Positions 34,680-48,369 are shown, numbered from the stretch's first letter. The stretch is 64,000 bases of DNA from Eudorina sp. 2006-703-Eu-15 (GCA_003117195.1 BDSI01000138.1:62001-126000), one strand, 5' to 3'. Notes: generated by a model from the letters alone, not told the origin. Numbers and translations: made by a program.

Positions 34680-37600
34680 GAATAACACGCCAAGCCCTCA
34701 CCGTGCCCATCCTACCTGTGAGCCCACCTCCTCAGCAGAGGCCAGCCACACACCGTGCCATTAAGACACAGACACCGACACAACGCTGGCAGCCAGCCAT
34801 GGCACATACATCCGTAGACCCAGACAGGGCCCAAACACGCATGTATGGCCATTCAATCGCTTGAACGAAACAAGCGCGCTCGCCATCCAGCCATACATGT
34901 ACATGTATGTCCATCAACCCGCCGCGACGGAGTCAAGGAGCCCATCCCATAATCAGGCGCGACACGTACACAGCACGTACGTCCCAGCCATGCCAGCCTT
35001 CCACGTTGCCGTGTTTGCCTTTCGTTCGCTGTGCTTGTATGTTCCTTCCCACGAGGCAGGGAAGGTAGGAAGCGAACGGTACATACATGTACCGTCCCCG
35101 TCCCCTCACCGCCGTGTGATTAGGCGGGTCTGGCGCGGTTTCCAGGACAGGCAATCCTGGCGCGCTGGTAACCTGGTGTAGTGGCCGGTATGGCTGCGTG
35201 AGAAGCGTGACCCCCCCCCCGCGGGTGATGGAGGATGGGTGCGAGGCACCTACGAGCTATCTGGGCCCGTTGGAACACCCGGTCGGGATACGGGTCCACC
35301 TTGTAACGGTTACATTACATACATGTATGGATGCATCAATGAGATTTATCTCACCAAGCACACACGCATATATACCCCGTGCACTGCTTGACACGTCCGC
35401 CTGAGAGTGAACCTGGCTGGTTAACCCATCCATGCCAGTGTCTGCCCAGCCAAATTCGCTTCATTCCCACGCACGCATATATATGCTATGCAGAGCAACG
35501 AAGCGCTGCCACCGTGTTCTAATAGTTAATAAATCGACGGATAATGAGTGCGTGTGTAGATAGCTAGTGCTCCCGCGACCCACGCATGCATTATTCACCG
35601 ACCGATCCATTTCGTTCAAGGACGGAGCGCATTGCGCGTGATCGCTGGCATACATCGACGCAGGGCACGCACTGCCGACCACGCAAGGGTTATCATCATC
35701 GCCATCTATTACCACGTAGTATACGCGGCGCAAGGTAACATCAACCGCACAGCAGCAGTAGCACACAGCACACGCACACAGCAGCAGCAGCCAGGGAGCA
35801 GCAGTAGCAGCAGTCACCAGGCAGACAACACATGCACAGCACCGCGGGCGGATCTCTCGCTGTCTGGAGACACACACACCACTCTCCCCCGTATCGGGGG
35901 AGAGTGCTTCGGCGGTCTTTCCATTAGGGCTGGGTTAGCAGCCCTTGGCATCGTCGGGCCCGGTCAGATATATACACACACACACACACACGCGTCGCTG
36001 CCGGCGGCGGTACCATAACTAACTAACCGGCACATTTACGCACGCACGGGCGACAGCCGCCGCAAATTGATTGATTGTCGAGCGTCATCAGGAACGCAAT
36101 GATCCACCCCCTCTCTTTCTTGTTCATGGACCTACTCCTCCTAGCTACATGTATCAGCTGCTGCGCGCCTACATGCTGTTCGTTGACAAGCAACATCGCG
36201 TAGCTAGTGATGACGGTCACCATCCCCACCGGCAGACCTGGGGCGCAGATAGGGACCGTCACTTAATTGCGTTCTGCTGAGGCGACGGTCAACAAGCACG
36301 CATAGCAAATCGACGTATATACGTTGATTGCCCGCCCACATACAGGCGTGTGTACTATCTACTGCCTGCGCAGTGCAATGAAACGAGCTTGTTTGTTTCT
36401 TTCTCCAACAGTAGTGACGGACATGCGTGAACAGTTGCTTACGTAGCCACGCAGTAACCACACACACCAAATTGTACAACTAGAACCATTAACACGACCA
36501 ACGTCAGACCATGTACCACCGACCGGCAACTAACGAACGGAAGTCGACTATATATCGTACAAAGTCATCCCCGAGCGAGGGAAAGCGTCATCGTCGGCAG
36601 TAGTGCTCGGTTAAGATGAGATAGATATAGGTGGCAGGCTCGGTCTTGACGGACGACGAGCAACGAACCCAACGAAGTCTCGACATATATATGTACCGGT
36701 ACGTGCCGGTAAGTATCGGAGTGACCATCCAAGCAATCAGATGCGAAAAAGGCATATGCGCACATGCATGTGTACCTACACACGCACGCACGTTCGTACA
36801 TGCACGTGTGCAGGCATGAATACATACATACAGCAGTACGCAACACCAGCCAACGGCGGTCAGGACGACTAAGGCCGCTTCTTTCGTTCATCATCAGCAG
36901 TCTCATGCATTACATGCATACATGGCAACCGCAGATGGACGGCGGATGCTGTACACGCACATACATGCATACAGCTAGCACCTGGCAGCACACGCACGAA
37001 CTTCACAGCAGCAGCACTTTGGATTGCATGCGGGCACGTGCGTACGGAAGTGACACAGGACGTGTATTTGTCAGTACGACGATAGCTAGGCACGACCCGC
37101 TATCTTCGCGTGCCGTATTCGCTCGGGATTCTTGGGAACGAACTTCTCGCTCACTAGCGAGTGATTTACCAGAACCCAACCCACTACTCTATATCCCCAT
37201 CACCTTCACCTACCACCAACACCATCACCACACCAACACCACAACCACCAGCCGCAAAACATGCCCGACACCGTTCGTTCATCACTGGTGCACCGCCGAT
37301 CGATCAGTCCTGTCTCGACCTTTAGTATACATCGTAGATCTAGTAGATCTGCCCCTGCAACTAATAACTGTAGACAGATGTGTAACGGAATACGAAATGA
37401 ACTATCCTTGCCACGCACGACCATGCATCCACCGGCGCTCCTGCTTGCTTGCTTGCTTGGAGGTAGCTAGGGTCTCCATACAGACGTGCGTGTACACAGC
37501 TGCAGCATCGACCAGCAGCAGCCTGCGCGTGAACATCAGCGCAGTCGTCAGCCCATCGCCCCATCCAGGCAGATACCGCACACATCCAATCCGTCATGCA

Positions 37601-38355
37601 TCATGGATGGATCGAGCGCTCCTCATGCGCCACCACGCATTCATCCACACATCCGCACAGGCACCAAGCAAGCGCGTTGCTGTTCAGCCTAGCTACACAC
37701 GGGTCATACAGGAGGCCAAGCCGTCGGTCGACTGGCGGTGCAGAAGGAACCAACCTACCAACCAACCACACGGCCTCACCATGCATGCACGTACGGCGGC
37801 GCTAAGCAACCGCGTAAAATTAAATACCTCGTCCATTCGGGAATCTTCTGTCGAGCAAGACATCTAGAAAAAAGCTAGGTGCGGCGCGGAGCGCTCCGCC
37901 TAATAATGCCCAGCCAGCAGCTAGCGGGGTTTGCTAATAAAAGCAGCAGGCACACAGCCGGAGACGGACGGCTCCCCAGCGGCGCCTGCTGCTTGCTATG
38001 TGTGCTAGGACGAACACCCGCCGTACGGAGCGGGACGCTAACATTGCTAATTGCTACGGGACCGACCAAAAATAGTCGGCCGCTTTGGAGAGATAGAGAC
38101 AAAATTGTGCGTTGTCATCAGCTGCCAGCAGGGTGAAGATTCAGCAAACCCAACGCACGTACGTTGGTACGGAAAGCAATCACGTACGCAAGGAGATGCC
38201 AGACACCCTGTCCATCTGAACACCGATGACCCGGCGTCATCCATCCCGCAGACCGCCATATATGTTTACGCACTTCCAAGGCAGCCATCCCGGCCACGTA
38301 CGGGCCGGCACGGACCCCTCTATTTCGTCTTTTCTGCCAGACGGCGTTTGTTGCC
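34680..38355. other. Right part of duplication A, no gene seen
   Basis: Collinear with 47179-51407. Rich in GTAC, TGCATG, ACATGTAT and short CAN repeats. The longest plus-strand frame (36764-37867) is interrupted in copy B, so it is not conserved as protein. Confidence 0.6.
35880..35992 (+). repeat. (CA)n-tailed repeat module, direct copy in duplication A
   Basis: Begins with a hairpin (11-bp arms ACTCTCCCCCG / CGGGGGAGAGT), then GCTTCGGCGGTCTTTCC, GGGCTGGGTTAGCAGCCC and GTCAGATATATA, and ends in (CA)n. It resembles the 3' end of a short retroelement with a simple-repeat tail, or one arm of an inverted-repeat element. Confidence 0.75.
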
Positions 38356-38783
38356 ACTGACGGTGCTGCTTCGCTTGGTGCTCCCGTTTCTGCATTCAGG
38401 TCAGTATCTTTTCCTTCTGCACGGGCTGGGACGGTTGTGCCGGGCACTTGCTTGCTGTCGGCATTGCACGCGCTGTTGACGCATACGCCCTTGCTTTTGC
38501 TGCACCTTAGGATCAGTAGGTAGCTTAGTAGAGTTTTCATCTGCATTAGCCTACGACGTCATAGCCGCTGCTTCTGCTGGCGTCCCGGCGCCCACCGGCG
38601 CTCGACAACGATACGGGGCGCTGCAGCATCACGGCCTACACCACCTTGGGACTCCTTATGGACGACGTATTTCGCCCTGGCATATTGGTAACTCTGGTCT
38701 CGGTCTCAGTCGTCGGTTGCATTGCTGGACACGGGTCTGCTTATTCGCGGCTCAGCTTTTCTCCTTGATAACACACACACGCA
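38356..38783. other. Unique spacer between the two duplication copies
   Basis: 428 bp with no counterpart elsewhere in the window. It separates the right end of copy A from the left end of copy B. It holds no convincing gene or repeat. It may be filler added at the duplication joint, or a remnant of original sequence. Confidence 0.7.
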
Positions 38784-38787
38784 CACA

Positions 38788-38876
38788 AGCTTCGGCGGTC
38801 TCCCGTATGGGGCGGTTTAGCGCCCCCGGCCAGTGTCGGCCCGGCAGTTATGTAACCATTCACACACACACACAAG
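38788..38876 (+). repeat. (CA)n-tailed repeat module at the left edge of duplication B
   Basis: Twin of 19831-19920 with a CA tail two repeats shorter. Confidence 0.7.
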
Positions 38877-39023
38877 GTTCGTTTCTGGGTTCGTTGTTGG
38901 CCAACACAAACACATCCCAACCTGTGGGGCGGTTGCTCGCTGAACAGACATTCCATCTCAGCCACGCACATTTAAGTTTATGCGGTCACGAAATCACCGG
39001 CTAGATACACACGTATGAGACCA

Positions 39024-39061
<38 letters not shown>

Positions 39062-39570
39062 TCCCACGCATGTACCTTCCGGACATGAAAGGCGGCGAGG
39101 ATGGTCGCAAGCGCAATCGCAAGCGCACGTCGTCCATGTTGAGCGTTACTCATACTCCATGCCTCCAGGTTGCTGGCTCTCGGGCCAAGAGCGCCGGTTC
39201 CGAACTGATGGGGCGCCGCAGCAGTCCCTGGGGCCCGGGGCAGCCTAATGCGACGCACACAACAATCCGCCGTGCACGTGCATGAGCATTCAGCAAGCAA
39301 TCTACATACAGCTAATAGTAATCCAGCAAGCAATATACATACAGTTTGCCGTACTAACTAACTAACTAATTAATCACCGGGACAACGTTAACAACCGGAA
39401 GTCAGCGCCAGCGCCAGGACTTCAGCGGTGACACCCAACGCGCCAAGGATTATGCGCTACGTGGACGCCCCAGCTCCTCAGGGTGGACTCCCCAGCGTCC
39501 CGATGCCGCGGCGCCTTGTGAACCGGCACCTTCCCCTGCCTTCCCTTGTCCACTGAATCTGAGCCCTTCC

Positions 39571-39575
39571 TTACA
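39571..39575 (-). terminator. TGTAA motif overlapping the gene 4B stop codon
   Basis: The arrangement is the same as at gene 4A: the stop TAA is part of TGTAA. It was inherited with the duplication and is unchanged. Confidence 0.35.
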
Positions 39576-42500
39576 ACGGCGGCCCAGCTTGCGTGTGCGG
39601 CGGACCTCCCTCCGCTTGGAACGGGGGCGGCTGCGGGGCCGGCTGCGGCGGCGCCGCGGGCAACCCCTGCAGGCCGGCGGCAGCGGCAGCGGCGGCGGCG
39701 GCGACGCTCATCCCCAGCCCTTGGGGCGCCGGCGGCGGCGATGTCCACGAATATGAGCCGCCTGCGCCGCTCAGAGCGGGTCCCGCGTAGCTGCTGCTGC
39801 CGCTGCCGCCGCCGCCTCTTGCGGCGAACTCAGAGAAGGGCTGCGGCGGAAATTGGGTGCTCCCGCGCGTGACAACCGCACCGGTCGTGACGGGCGGGCG
39901 GACGAAGGGGATGAGCCCCAGCGGTGAAGCTCCAAAGTCCACAGGAGGCGGCCAGCTCCGAATGCTGTAGTCCCAGGGCGAGGTCCCATGCCCGGCAGCG
40001 GCCGTGGGCGCGGCTGCGGGCTCAGCCGGGCCGGCAGGCGGCGGCACCGCTGCGGTAGGTGGCGGCGCCGCTGCGGTCGCGGCGGCAGCGCTGCCGTCCC
40101 CGCGCGGCGGCATCTGCATCAACGTGGACACGGCAGCGATGGGGGCGGCGGCGGCGGCGGCGCTGCCGTCAAGCAGCTGCGGTCCCAGCGGCGGGCCGGA
40201 GTTACTGCCCGACATGGTGAAGGCGGCGAAGCCGGCGGTGGCGCTGGATAATCCCGCCAGTGGTGAGCCCGCTAACCCCGGCGGCGGTGATCCCAAGGTG
40301 TCCGCACCGGGCGAGTAGGCTTCGGCCGCGCAGCCGGCGGAGGCGCAACTGGGCGCGCTGCTGGGAGAGCTGGCGGCGCCGAAGAGTCCGTGGACGTCGG
40401 GGCCGGCCGGCGAGACCCCCGCGAAGGTCGCATCCACTGCCGCCGCCGCCGCCGGGGCTATCACTGTCGCCGTCGCGGTCGCAAATCCGACAGCGGCTCT
40501 GGCTGCGTCCCGGAACGCGAACACAGAGCCCGGATGTGGGTCGAGAGGGGGCCGCGAGCTGATCGCGGTGGTGGTGGTGGCGGCGGCGGCGGCGGCGGGC
40601 GGATAGGCAGGAGCGCGGGCGACCGGCGGCGGCGGCGGCGCCGGGGGTGCACCCAGCGGCGCCAGCCCGAAGCCGTACGTCATGACGTCATGGCCGCGGC
40701 CCCCGGCGGACGCAAATTCTGGGCGGCTCCCGATTGGAGGGCTCGCGAAACGCGGGGGCCCGGCGGCGGCGGCGGCGGCGGCGCCTTCGCCGACGCTGCC
40801 GCCGGGTGGGCCGCTGAATGTCTGGTTCAGGGAGGCGAAGGTTGGCACGGGGGGCAGCGCCGCGAAGCCGGCCGCGGCGGCGCCGGCGGGGATCCCCGGG
40901 GCCGGCGAGCCGCCTTCGGCGGAGCATCGCCAGCCGGGGCGCCGTTCCTGTTGGCTGCCGACGGTGTGGGCATCTGCGTGACTGGGGCGGCGGCCGGGCG
41001 GCGGAGCGCTGAAGGGCCCCGCGGATGGCCCCGCCAGGGGCCTGTCCGGGGCGAAAGCGGCGGCGCCGCGGGTGCTCGGTCCGGCGCTCGGGTAGCTCGC
41101 GGTGGTGCTGAAGTCGGCGGCGCGGGACAGCGGCCTCGGCGGGGAGGCGACGGGCGCCGGAGACCAGGAGGCGGTGAGGGGCTCTAGCGCAGCCCCCGCG
41201 CCGCCGTCGCCGGGGCCGACTGGTGCGGGTGCTGCCGGCGCTATGGGTGCCAGCTGCCGGTCCGGCGGGTCCCCGACGGCGCGACCGCTGCCGCCGCAGC
41301 CGTCGCCACTGCCCGCGCCAGCAACAGCACCAGCGCCGGCGCCGGTCAAGCTGGAGTGGGGGAAGGTCCGCACCGCGGGGCTGGTGCCGGTGAGACTGCC
41401 GCTTGTGGAGCTGACACGGGGAGCGGCCCCCGCGCCCTGAACAGTGGGCGGCGACATCACCGCTGTACCGGCCGTACTTGTTCCGGCGCCGTCGGCCCCG
41501 ACGCCGCCGCTGCCGCCGGCGGTTCTCGCTCCTCCGCCCGCCACACTCTGCAGCGACTCCCACTGCCGCAGCTCGTCCGACAGCCATTCGTAGTACAGCG
41601 TTGCGATCACCTTCAAATCCTGCTGTGCAGCCCTGCTGTGGCTTTTGCTGATTGGCGACTTGACCGTCAAGTGGGGTCGGCTGGGTGACAACGGTGTCGC
41701 CTCCGACGGATAGCCCGGCCCTGCAGCCGGTCCCGGTTCTTCATCGCCCATCATCAGACCGGGCGTTATGCCCGGTGGTGGGTTTCCCGACGGGGACGGC
41801 GTGCCGCCCGCGACGGCGGCGGGTTGCCCGCCTAGCGGCATTGCGTGGTGCGGACGCGGCGACGGTGACGGCCGCCCGGCTTGCAGCTCTGCCGCGACGC
41901 CCGAAATCACCTGCTGAACCGGCCGATACACGTCACCTGCCGCCGCGGGATGTCCACCGGTGGGGCTGAGGCCACCTTCAGGCCACGTGGTTTGGGTTGG
42001 GGGCAGTGGGAGGCGCTGATCCGGGTGTTGGGGCTGGTGCTGTTGGTGCTGCTGGTGCTGCCGGTGATGGTGTTGGTGTTGGTGCTGCTGGTGTTTGTAC
42101 GGATGCTGAGCGGGACTAGCCAGCGGATGTGGCGGGGAGGAAGGTCCAGGAAAAGGGGAATCCAGGACGGGAAGTGACCGGCGGCTGTGGATGGCGGCTG
42201 GAGCGAACGGACTGCCCGCCCGGACGGCGTCACTGACCGATGCAGGCAGGGGGAAAGCGCTGGACCACACCCGGGGGGCCATGGGGCCCGGGGGAGGCGC
42301 GTCGGGTGCGGCGGTGGGCTCCACGGGTGGTGGTCGGTTCCCGGTGTCGTGTCGGAGGGTGAAGGCGGCGGATGCGAAATGACTGTCGACCGATAGCATG
42401 CGGACAGGCCTTTCGTTGTTCGCCGGCTCGGACACACCCTGACGACCCTGGCCCGGCGACTCGCCGCCAATCCGTACGCCGATCGGCTCAACTAGGAATC

Positions 42501-42941
42501 GCCTTGGCCGGCCGCTCCCTGACGGGTCCGCGACTTGGGCGACGAGGCGGCGCTGCGCCGATGCTTGGATGGTTGAGCTCGTCTGCTTGGGTGCGGCAAC
42601 AGACTGTACACATATGTCAGGAACAGAATACTCGTGTCAAAACAAACCCAGATAGACTGCAGTCCAGCCTAACAAGGAAGTTTGCCAAGTAAGTACGGGG
42701 CGCACGGGCAAAAGTGGCAGCTGCGATGGAGCTTCGCGGCCCCCCGATTCGAAAGGATCAGCGATCTCCGAGAGTAAACCTTTACAAATAAAAATTTAGA
42801 CAACACAGAGTGCGCGAAGCCTGACAATAAATGCAAAAAGCCTGCAAGCGTTTCGTTGACGGCACTAACCTGGTTCTCATGTCCAGCAGGGTTATCTGTC
42901 CGCAATTCGGTGTCATCAATACATGTTGATTTGTTGTCCAT
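39571..42941 (-). CDS. Gene 4B: recent duplicate of gene 4A, about 1034 aa
   Basis: Function unknown. Exon 1 is 42870-42941, with the same 24 codons as gene 4A and donor CAG|GTTAGT. The intron is 42604-42869. Exon 2 is 42603-39571. The protein matches gene 4A in length and differs at about six residues in the long exon: Arg to Gln in the YRPVRQ segment, one Ala to Thr, HGDGG to RGDGS, PPSVD to PPPVD and PLQPAP to PPQPAP. The RPRRFLVEPIG motif and the TLYYEWLSDELRQW island are unchanged. The reading frame is intact over more than 1000 codons, although surrounding intergenic DNA of the duplication has collected many indels. That supports a functional protein, or at least a very recent duplication. 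The 5' leader differs from 4A by a 10-bp insertion at about 42999-43008. Confidence 0.83.
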
Positions 42942-43312
42942 CCTGAGCAGAGAATTACAGACGCCAATGGTCGGTCTCGGTCGTCGGCTTGCAGCCGGTC
43001 AAAACTGGCCATGATCGCAAGAGGAGTAAGGATGCACAGGAACATACACCAGGAAAGCTTAATATAAATGATTCGCGTCATTATGCCACAATATTGGATT
43101 CGTGTCTACCTCTTCGCAGCTGATCCTTACAAATGCAACCAACTTCCCAGCACGTACGGCACGTACGACGACTGTCCCTCCGCGTATCGGCTTGTCCGCA
43201 AACACATGATGCGTGACGAAGCATTATTGCGTGGTAATAGTTATTTGGGACCGGTGGCTTGCCCATGATGCGTGCCCATTACGTCGTGGCACGCCGTGGG
43301 ACGCCGTATAAC

Positions 43313-43940
43313 CGTGCACGACGCTCTCCAATCCATTGCGCGCCCTAAGGTCGTTTCCCAGCCAGTTTAACACACATAACCATGCGAGGCGCTTTGTCAT
43401 GGCTCTATACCCAAACCCTGGGGCCAGCACAACGACGTAGAACGACGGACAGCGGACGGACGCGGTGCTGCGCGGCGCACCTTCCGTGGCCACTCGCCCA
43501 GACGAGGCTCCTCAAGGACTTCCTGGATTTCTTAGTAAGAGTCGTTGATATCCATCAGGATAATACCCATGCTATGATTCAGCTGGTGAAACGGGGGAAA
43601 AGCTCGCAGAAATGGAGGCTTTGAAGGCTTGCCCTAGCTTACAGACGAGCTTGTAATGATGGACGTAACTAGTTGCATATAGATGAAAAGCACTTGACTG
43701 TATGGCTTCAAGTTTAATGGCGGATTACCATGTGCATCACTGACTGGAGAGGCGCGCTGCCGCGAACCGTCGCACGCCAGAACGACTGCGGAAAAGATTG
43801 GTTCACACACCCGCTGGAACAAATTAATTAAGTCACAACTTTTAAGTTAGATTAACTGTCCATTTTTTGAAGATCACACAAGGACTATGCGCTCTTACTG
43901 TCCTGTACTGCAGTCTCGGAGTGCCGGAACTTGCGCGTGG
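43313..43940. other. Copy B-specific segment of about 630 bp
   Basis: This segment follows GACGCCGTATAACCGT and precedes GGAACTTGCGTTGTC, both shared with copy A, where the minisatellite sits instead. No inverted ends or target duplication are visible. It is either ancestral sequence lost from copy A or an insertion in copy B. Confidence 0.75.
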
Positions 43941-44310
43941 AACTTGCGTTGTCTTCCGTCGACACTTCACCGACTTTAATGTACATGTTCCCACATTCAT
44001 TTTGGAAATGATTCAAATAAAACTAAAAATAATGAAAAAGGGCGGGTGTGCATCTATTCATTGCTCAAACGGGCAACTACAGTCCCTCTACCTACAGTCC
44101 CGACCCGCGGCTTCAACGTCGCTTCCGTTTACGGGTCCGCACGACGAAACCTAATCAGTAAAAACATTGGGTCAAATATTTTTGGTCCGCATTATAAATG
44201 TTGTTGTATGTATGACTTGCCTGCCTGCGCTGTCGCTGTCGCTTGTTTTCAAAATGCGAAAGGCACGAAAAGGACGATCGCCGCCAACGTGCCAAAGTAA
44301 GCATGAAAGC

Positions 44311-44357
44311 CCGCAGCCCGCGCAGCCCGCGCAGCCCGCGCAGCCCGCGCAGCCCGC
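44311..44357. repeat. 9-bp GCAGCCCGC minisatellite, copy B only
   Basis: About five copies of a 9-bp unit. Copy A has one unit at the matching place (about 24817). Confidence 0.85.
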
Positions 44358-46629
44358 ACCCCGGAAGCAAATTTCAGAATAGTTTGTCCCAGCGTGTTCG
44401 CAAGTCATCGTTGACAGCCGTTGCCTCCTCACCGCACATTGCAGAAGACGGAACCACGCCATCTTGGCACACCAGACAGGCTACCCTACTAGTGATAGGA
44501 ACGGATAGGGCAGAAGCCCATCCTGAGCGGCTGCGCCTTGCAGCCCGATGCTCAACCTCCTCTTGTCCTTGCAGCACCCGAGGAAGGCGCGTCCGTCCCT
44601 CCCTGGCGGCGTGCCCCTGTCGGTGCAAAAATGCTACGGCGGTAGCTAGCCTGTTCCCCAATCTATGTGCAGAAGCGAATGTTTGCAGAGTCAGCCTTGG
44701 CACGCACCGTACGGCGGGCCTGTCAGCACAGCGAATCCAAGCGTCTGATCTCGATTGTACACGTCGTCAGGCAGGCGGGGCCCAGGCTTACTGTCGGGCG
44801 CTACATGGTAGGGTTGTTACTCCAGCGCTGCCCTTCGCTTCTAGCTAAACGCAAGTGTAGTAGGTGAGAGCTGGCAAAGGCTTCTCGAGATGCTGGGACA
44901 GTGCTTCGCACCGTATTTAGGGAGTAGGGCCGACCATTGTACGACACAGCAAGGCCTTAGAGGAACGGCAACTTGCCAAAAGCATCAGGGGAGATCAGGG
45001 AAGGCGCGCTGATATGGACCTTACACTACTGCAGGAGAGCAAAGACACGCGAGCAACGCGAGCGCTCCGGCACGACGCCAGGCAGCGCCGTCAAAACAGG
45101 CCGCGCGTGAGCGGCACCGAACAACAACCCCGTCTCGCCACGGCGTCGACCGCAGGCCCCGCGACGAGTTGGCCCAACAGGGCGGAAGCAGGGCCAGCGA
45201 CAAGACAGCCGCAAACCAACCCCTCAACCCCAATGCTACCCGGAACGAAAAGCCAGCACAAGGCAAACGCGGCGGGGAAAAACGCGAACAGGGGCACTAC
45301 AAGCCAAAACATCCGCCGCCGCCAAGGCCGGACAACAAAAAAGGGGCGGCCCGCGCTCCCCCCGGGCGCCCGGGCGGTGGGCTAGTCCCTTGACGCCCTA
45401 CACCCCCAAAAATCCCCAGGCCGAGGGCTGGTCCCTTGCCCCCGTACATCCCAAACCCTCCACCCAACGGGGCCCCCCGACATCCCCCAAACGCCCCGGG
45501 CGCCGGTGAAGCGGCACCGAGCCTGCTCCCCGCCGCCAGCCGCGCCATCGTCTTCCGGCGCAGCAGGACTTGCGTCCCGCGGCGCCCAGGGCCGAACTGG
45601 TGGGCGTAACAAGGGTGGGTGGGGACGAGCCGGGTTGTCGCGGCAAATGGGAGGGAACAGAGTTACTCACAGCGATGTGAGTGCTCTCTGAAGTGAAGGC
45701 AGAATGCCTGAACGAGAGAGAGCGAGCCGGAAACCTGCTCAGGGCAGCTGTATGTACGGCTTCCGTAACAAACCTCGCAAAATCCCTACGGTCGCTTCGC
45801 TCCTTCGGGATTAACCGACAGGTTGCACAGGCAGGGCGGGCTGCACTTCACCAAGTTGGCTTCCCTGCCTTACATTGCGTAACAAGTAACCCTCGCGTTA
45901 AAGTCGTCCCACTCCCGACGCCTACTGTTCCGATCCGGCCCTCCTCGGGCACCCAAAGATCCCCTGCCCGGAAAAGAGCATCTATCCCCAGCCCGCACAT
46001 TTACATCCCAGCAGCGTGCAGCGCCGTCCCTATGTCCCACCCCAAGTTCTATGTCTACTGACTGCACGCTGCGGATCCGGCCGCCGTCCACGCCAGCGAC
46101 AGGATTGGACCTTTGGAAGGTCAGGTCCCATCCCCAGCCATCCCCCTGTCGGTCGGCCTAGCTCTGCCCTCCTTAAGGCTGGTCATCAGCCGCTGCCAGA
46201 CCTCCACAATGATTGCACGCGCCTTAGCGACCTCCGCCGGCGAGGGGACAGACACACGCCTCCCCGGCCATGTGCTGTATGTGCGCGTCCGTGGCGCGGC
46301 GGATCGCCGCGTGCGTGTCGCCCGACTCTCGCCAGCACTCGATCTATCGCGGTCAGCGCCACCAGGGCAACGACGTCCCAAATAGACACATACATTGCTG
46401 TATCCCCGGTGGGGGGTCGGCCAGCCACACTTTCGCCCGGGTGATGGAATTCCGCATGTATGTGCGTAAACCAGCCATAACCTGATCTGGCTTATCACCA
46501 GCAGCGGTGATCCACCGCCCCCTGCCTACCTACCACTGCCGCCCGCCACGCACGGGTTCCTCTTACTTTGCCACCCACTAGTGGTTCGGTCCCACCCCGC
46601 CCCTTACTTCCTATCTAGTATGTGAAAGT

Positions 46630-46759
46630 GTCTGTGTGTGTGTACGTGTATCGTTACATATCTGACCAGGCCCGCCGGCGTTGGCCAAGGGCTGCTAACC
46701 CAGCCCTAGCTAACGGAAAGACCGCCGAAGCACTCTCTCCCGGACACGGGGGAGAGGGG
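46630..46759 (-). repeat. (CA)n-tailed repeat module, inverted copy in duplication B
   Basis: Duplicate of 28251-28380. Confidence 0.8.
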
Positions 46760-48369
46760 CGTAAGGTGCCGTCTGTAATTTTGCAGGCCGTATAGGCCGC
46801 ATATAAATATACTCAGTCACAACTGTGCATCACACGGCCGTGTATGCAGAAACACCCGGATCGCTACGTAGGCTATTATTATTATCCGAGGGCGTAGTAG
46901 ACACGTACGGCGGTCGAATACATCCGCCGGTGCGTGTTGACATGCACTAGGATGGATAGATGCATGGATGTATCCCATCGTACGTGTTTACACGGCCCGC
47001 CGGCTATACCCCTGTGTACACCCGGTGGCAATCGATACACGTTCGTAACCGTGTGCAACCCGAAGGTAGGGCGCCAAAAGTATTCAATGGAATGTTTCGT
47101 TAGGTCGTTATTACAGAGTGGCTAGCTTAGATAGCCTCAGTGTATGTACCGTTAGAGCCTTCAAGGCCTCCTCGCTCCGAATAACACGCCAAGCCCTCAC
47201 CGTGCCCATCCTACCTGTGAGCCCACCTCCTCAGCAGAGGCCAGCCACACACCGTGCCATTAAGACACAGACACCGACACAACGCTGGCAGCCAGCCATG
47301 GCACATACATCCGTAGACCCAGACAGGGCCCAAACACGCATGTATGGCCATTCAATCGCTTGAACGAAACAAGCGCGCTCGCCATCCAGCCATACATGTA
47401 CATGTATGTCCATCAACCCGCCGCGACGGAGTCAAGGAGCCCATCCCATAATCAGGCGCGACACGTACACAGCACGTACGTCCCAGCCATGCCAGCCTTC
47501 CACGTTGCCGTGTTTGCCTTTCGTTCGCTGTGCTTGTATGTTCCTTCCCACGAGGCAGGGAAGGTAGGAAGCGAACGGTACATACATGTACCGTCCCCGT
47601 CCCCTCACCGCCGTGTGATTAGGCGGGTCTGGCGCGGTTTCCAGGACAGGCAATCCTGGCGCGCTGGTAACCTGGTGTAGTGGCCGGTATGGCTGCGTGA
47701 GAAGCGTGAAAACCCCCCGCGGGTGATGGAGGATGGGTGCGAGGCACCTACGAGCTATCTGGGCCCGTTGGAACACCCGGTCGGGATACGGATCCACCTT
47801 GTAACGGTTACATTACATACATGTATGGATGCATCAATGAGATTTATCTCGCCAAGCACACACGCATATATACCCCGTGCACTGCTTGACACGTCCGCCT
47901 GAGAGTGAACCTGGCTGGTTATTAACCCATCCATGCCAGTGTCTGCCCAGCCAAATTCGCTTCATTCCCACGCACGCATATATATGCTATGCAGAGCAAC
48001 GAAGCGCTGCCACCGTGTTCTAGTAGTTAATAAATCGACGGATAATGAGTGTGTAGATAGCTAGTGCTCCCGCGACCCACGCATGCATTATTCACCGACC
48101 GATCCATTTCGTTCAAGGATGGAGCGCATTGCGCGTGATCGCTGGCATACATCGACGCAGGGCACTGCCGACCACGCAAGGGTTATCATCATCGCCATCT
48201 ATTACCACGTAGTATACGCGGCGCAAGGTAACATCAACCGCACAGCAGCAGTAGCACACAGCACACAGCAGCAGCAGCAGCCAGGGAGCAGCAGTAGCAG
48301 CAGTCACCAGGCAGACAACACATGCACAGCACCGCGGGCGGATCTCTCGCTGTCTGGAGACACACACAC

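Larger units (their letters stand above)
19827..38355. repeat. Segmental duplication, copy A (18.5 kb)
   Basis: This stretch is collinear with 38784-51407. Matching starts in a CA tract followed by AAGCTTCGGCGG (19830 and 38787) and ends at GGCGTTTGTTGCC (38355 and 51407). It contains gene 4A, a 1.15-kb extra tandem duplication, and a 5.88-kb element insertion missing from copy B. Apart from indels the two copies differ by only scattered single bases. Confidence 0.97.

Noticed and set aside
36764..37867. 367-codon plus-strand frame
   Set aside because: The same DNA in duplication B is cut short by frame changes (49292-49669), the composition is Cys/His/Tyr-rich from CA and GTAC repeats, and no motif is present. 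Not conserved as protein.
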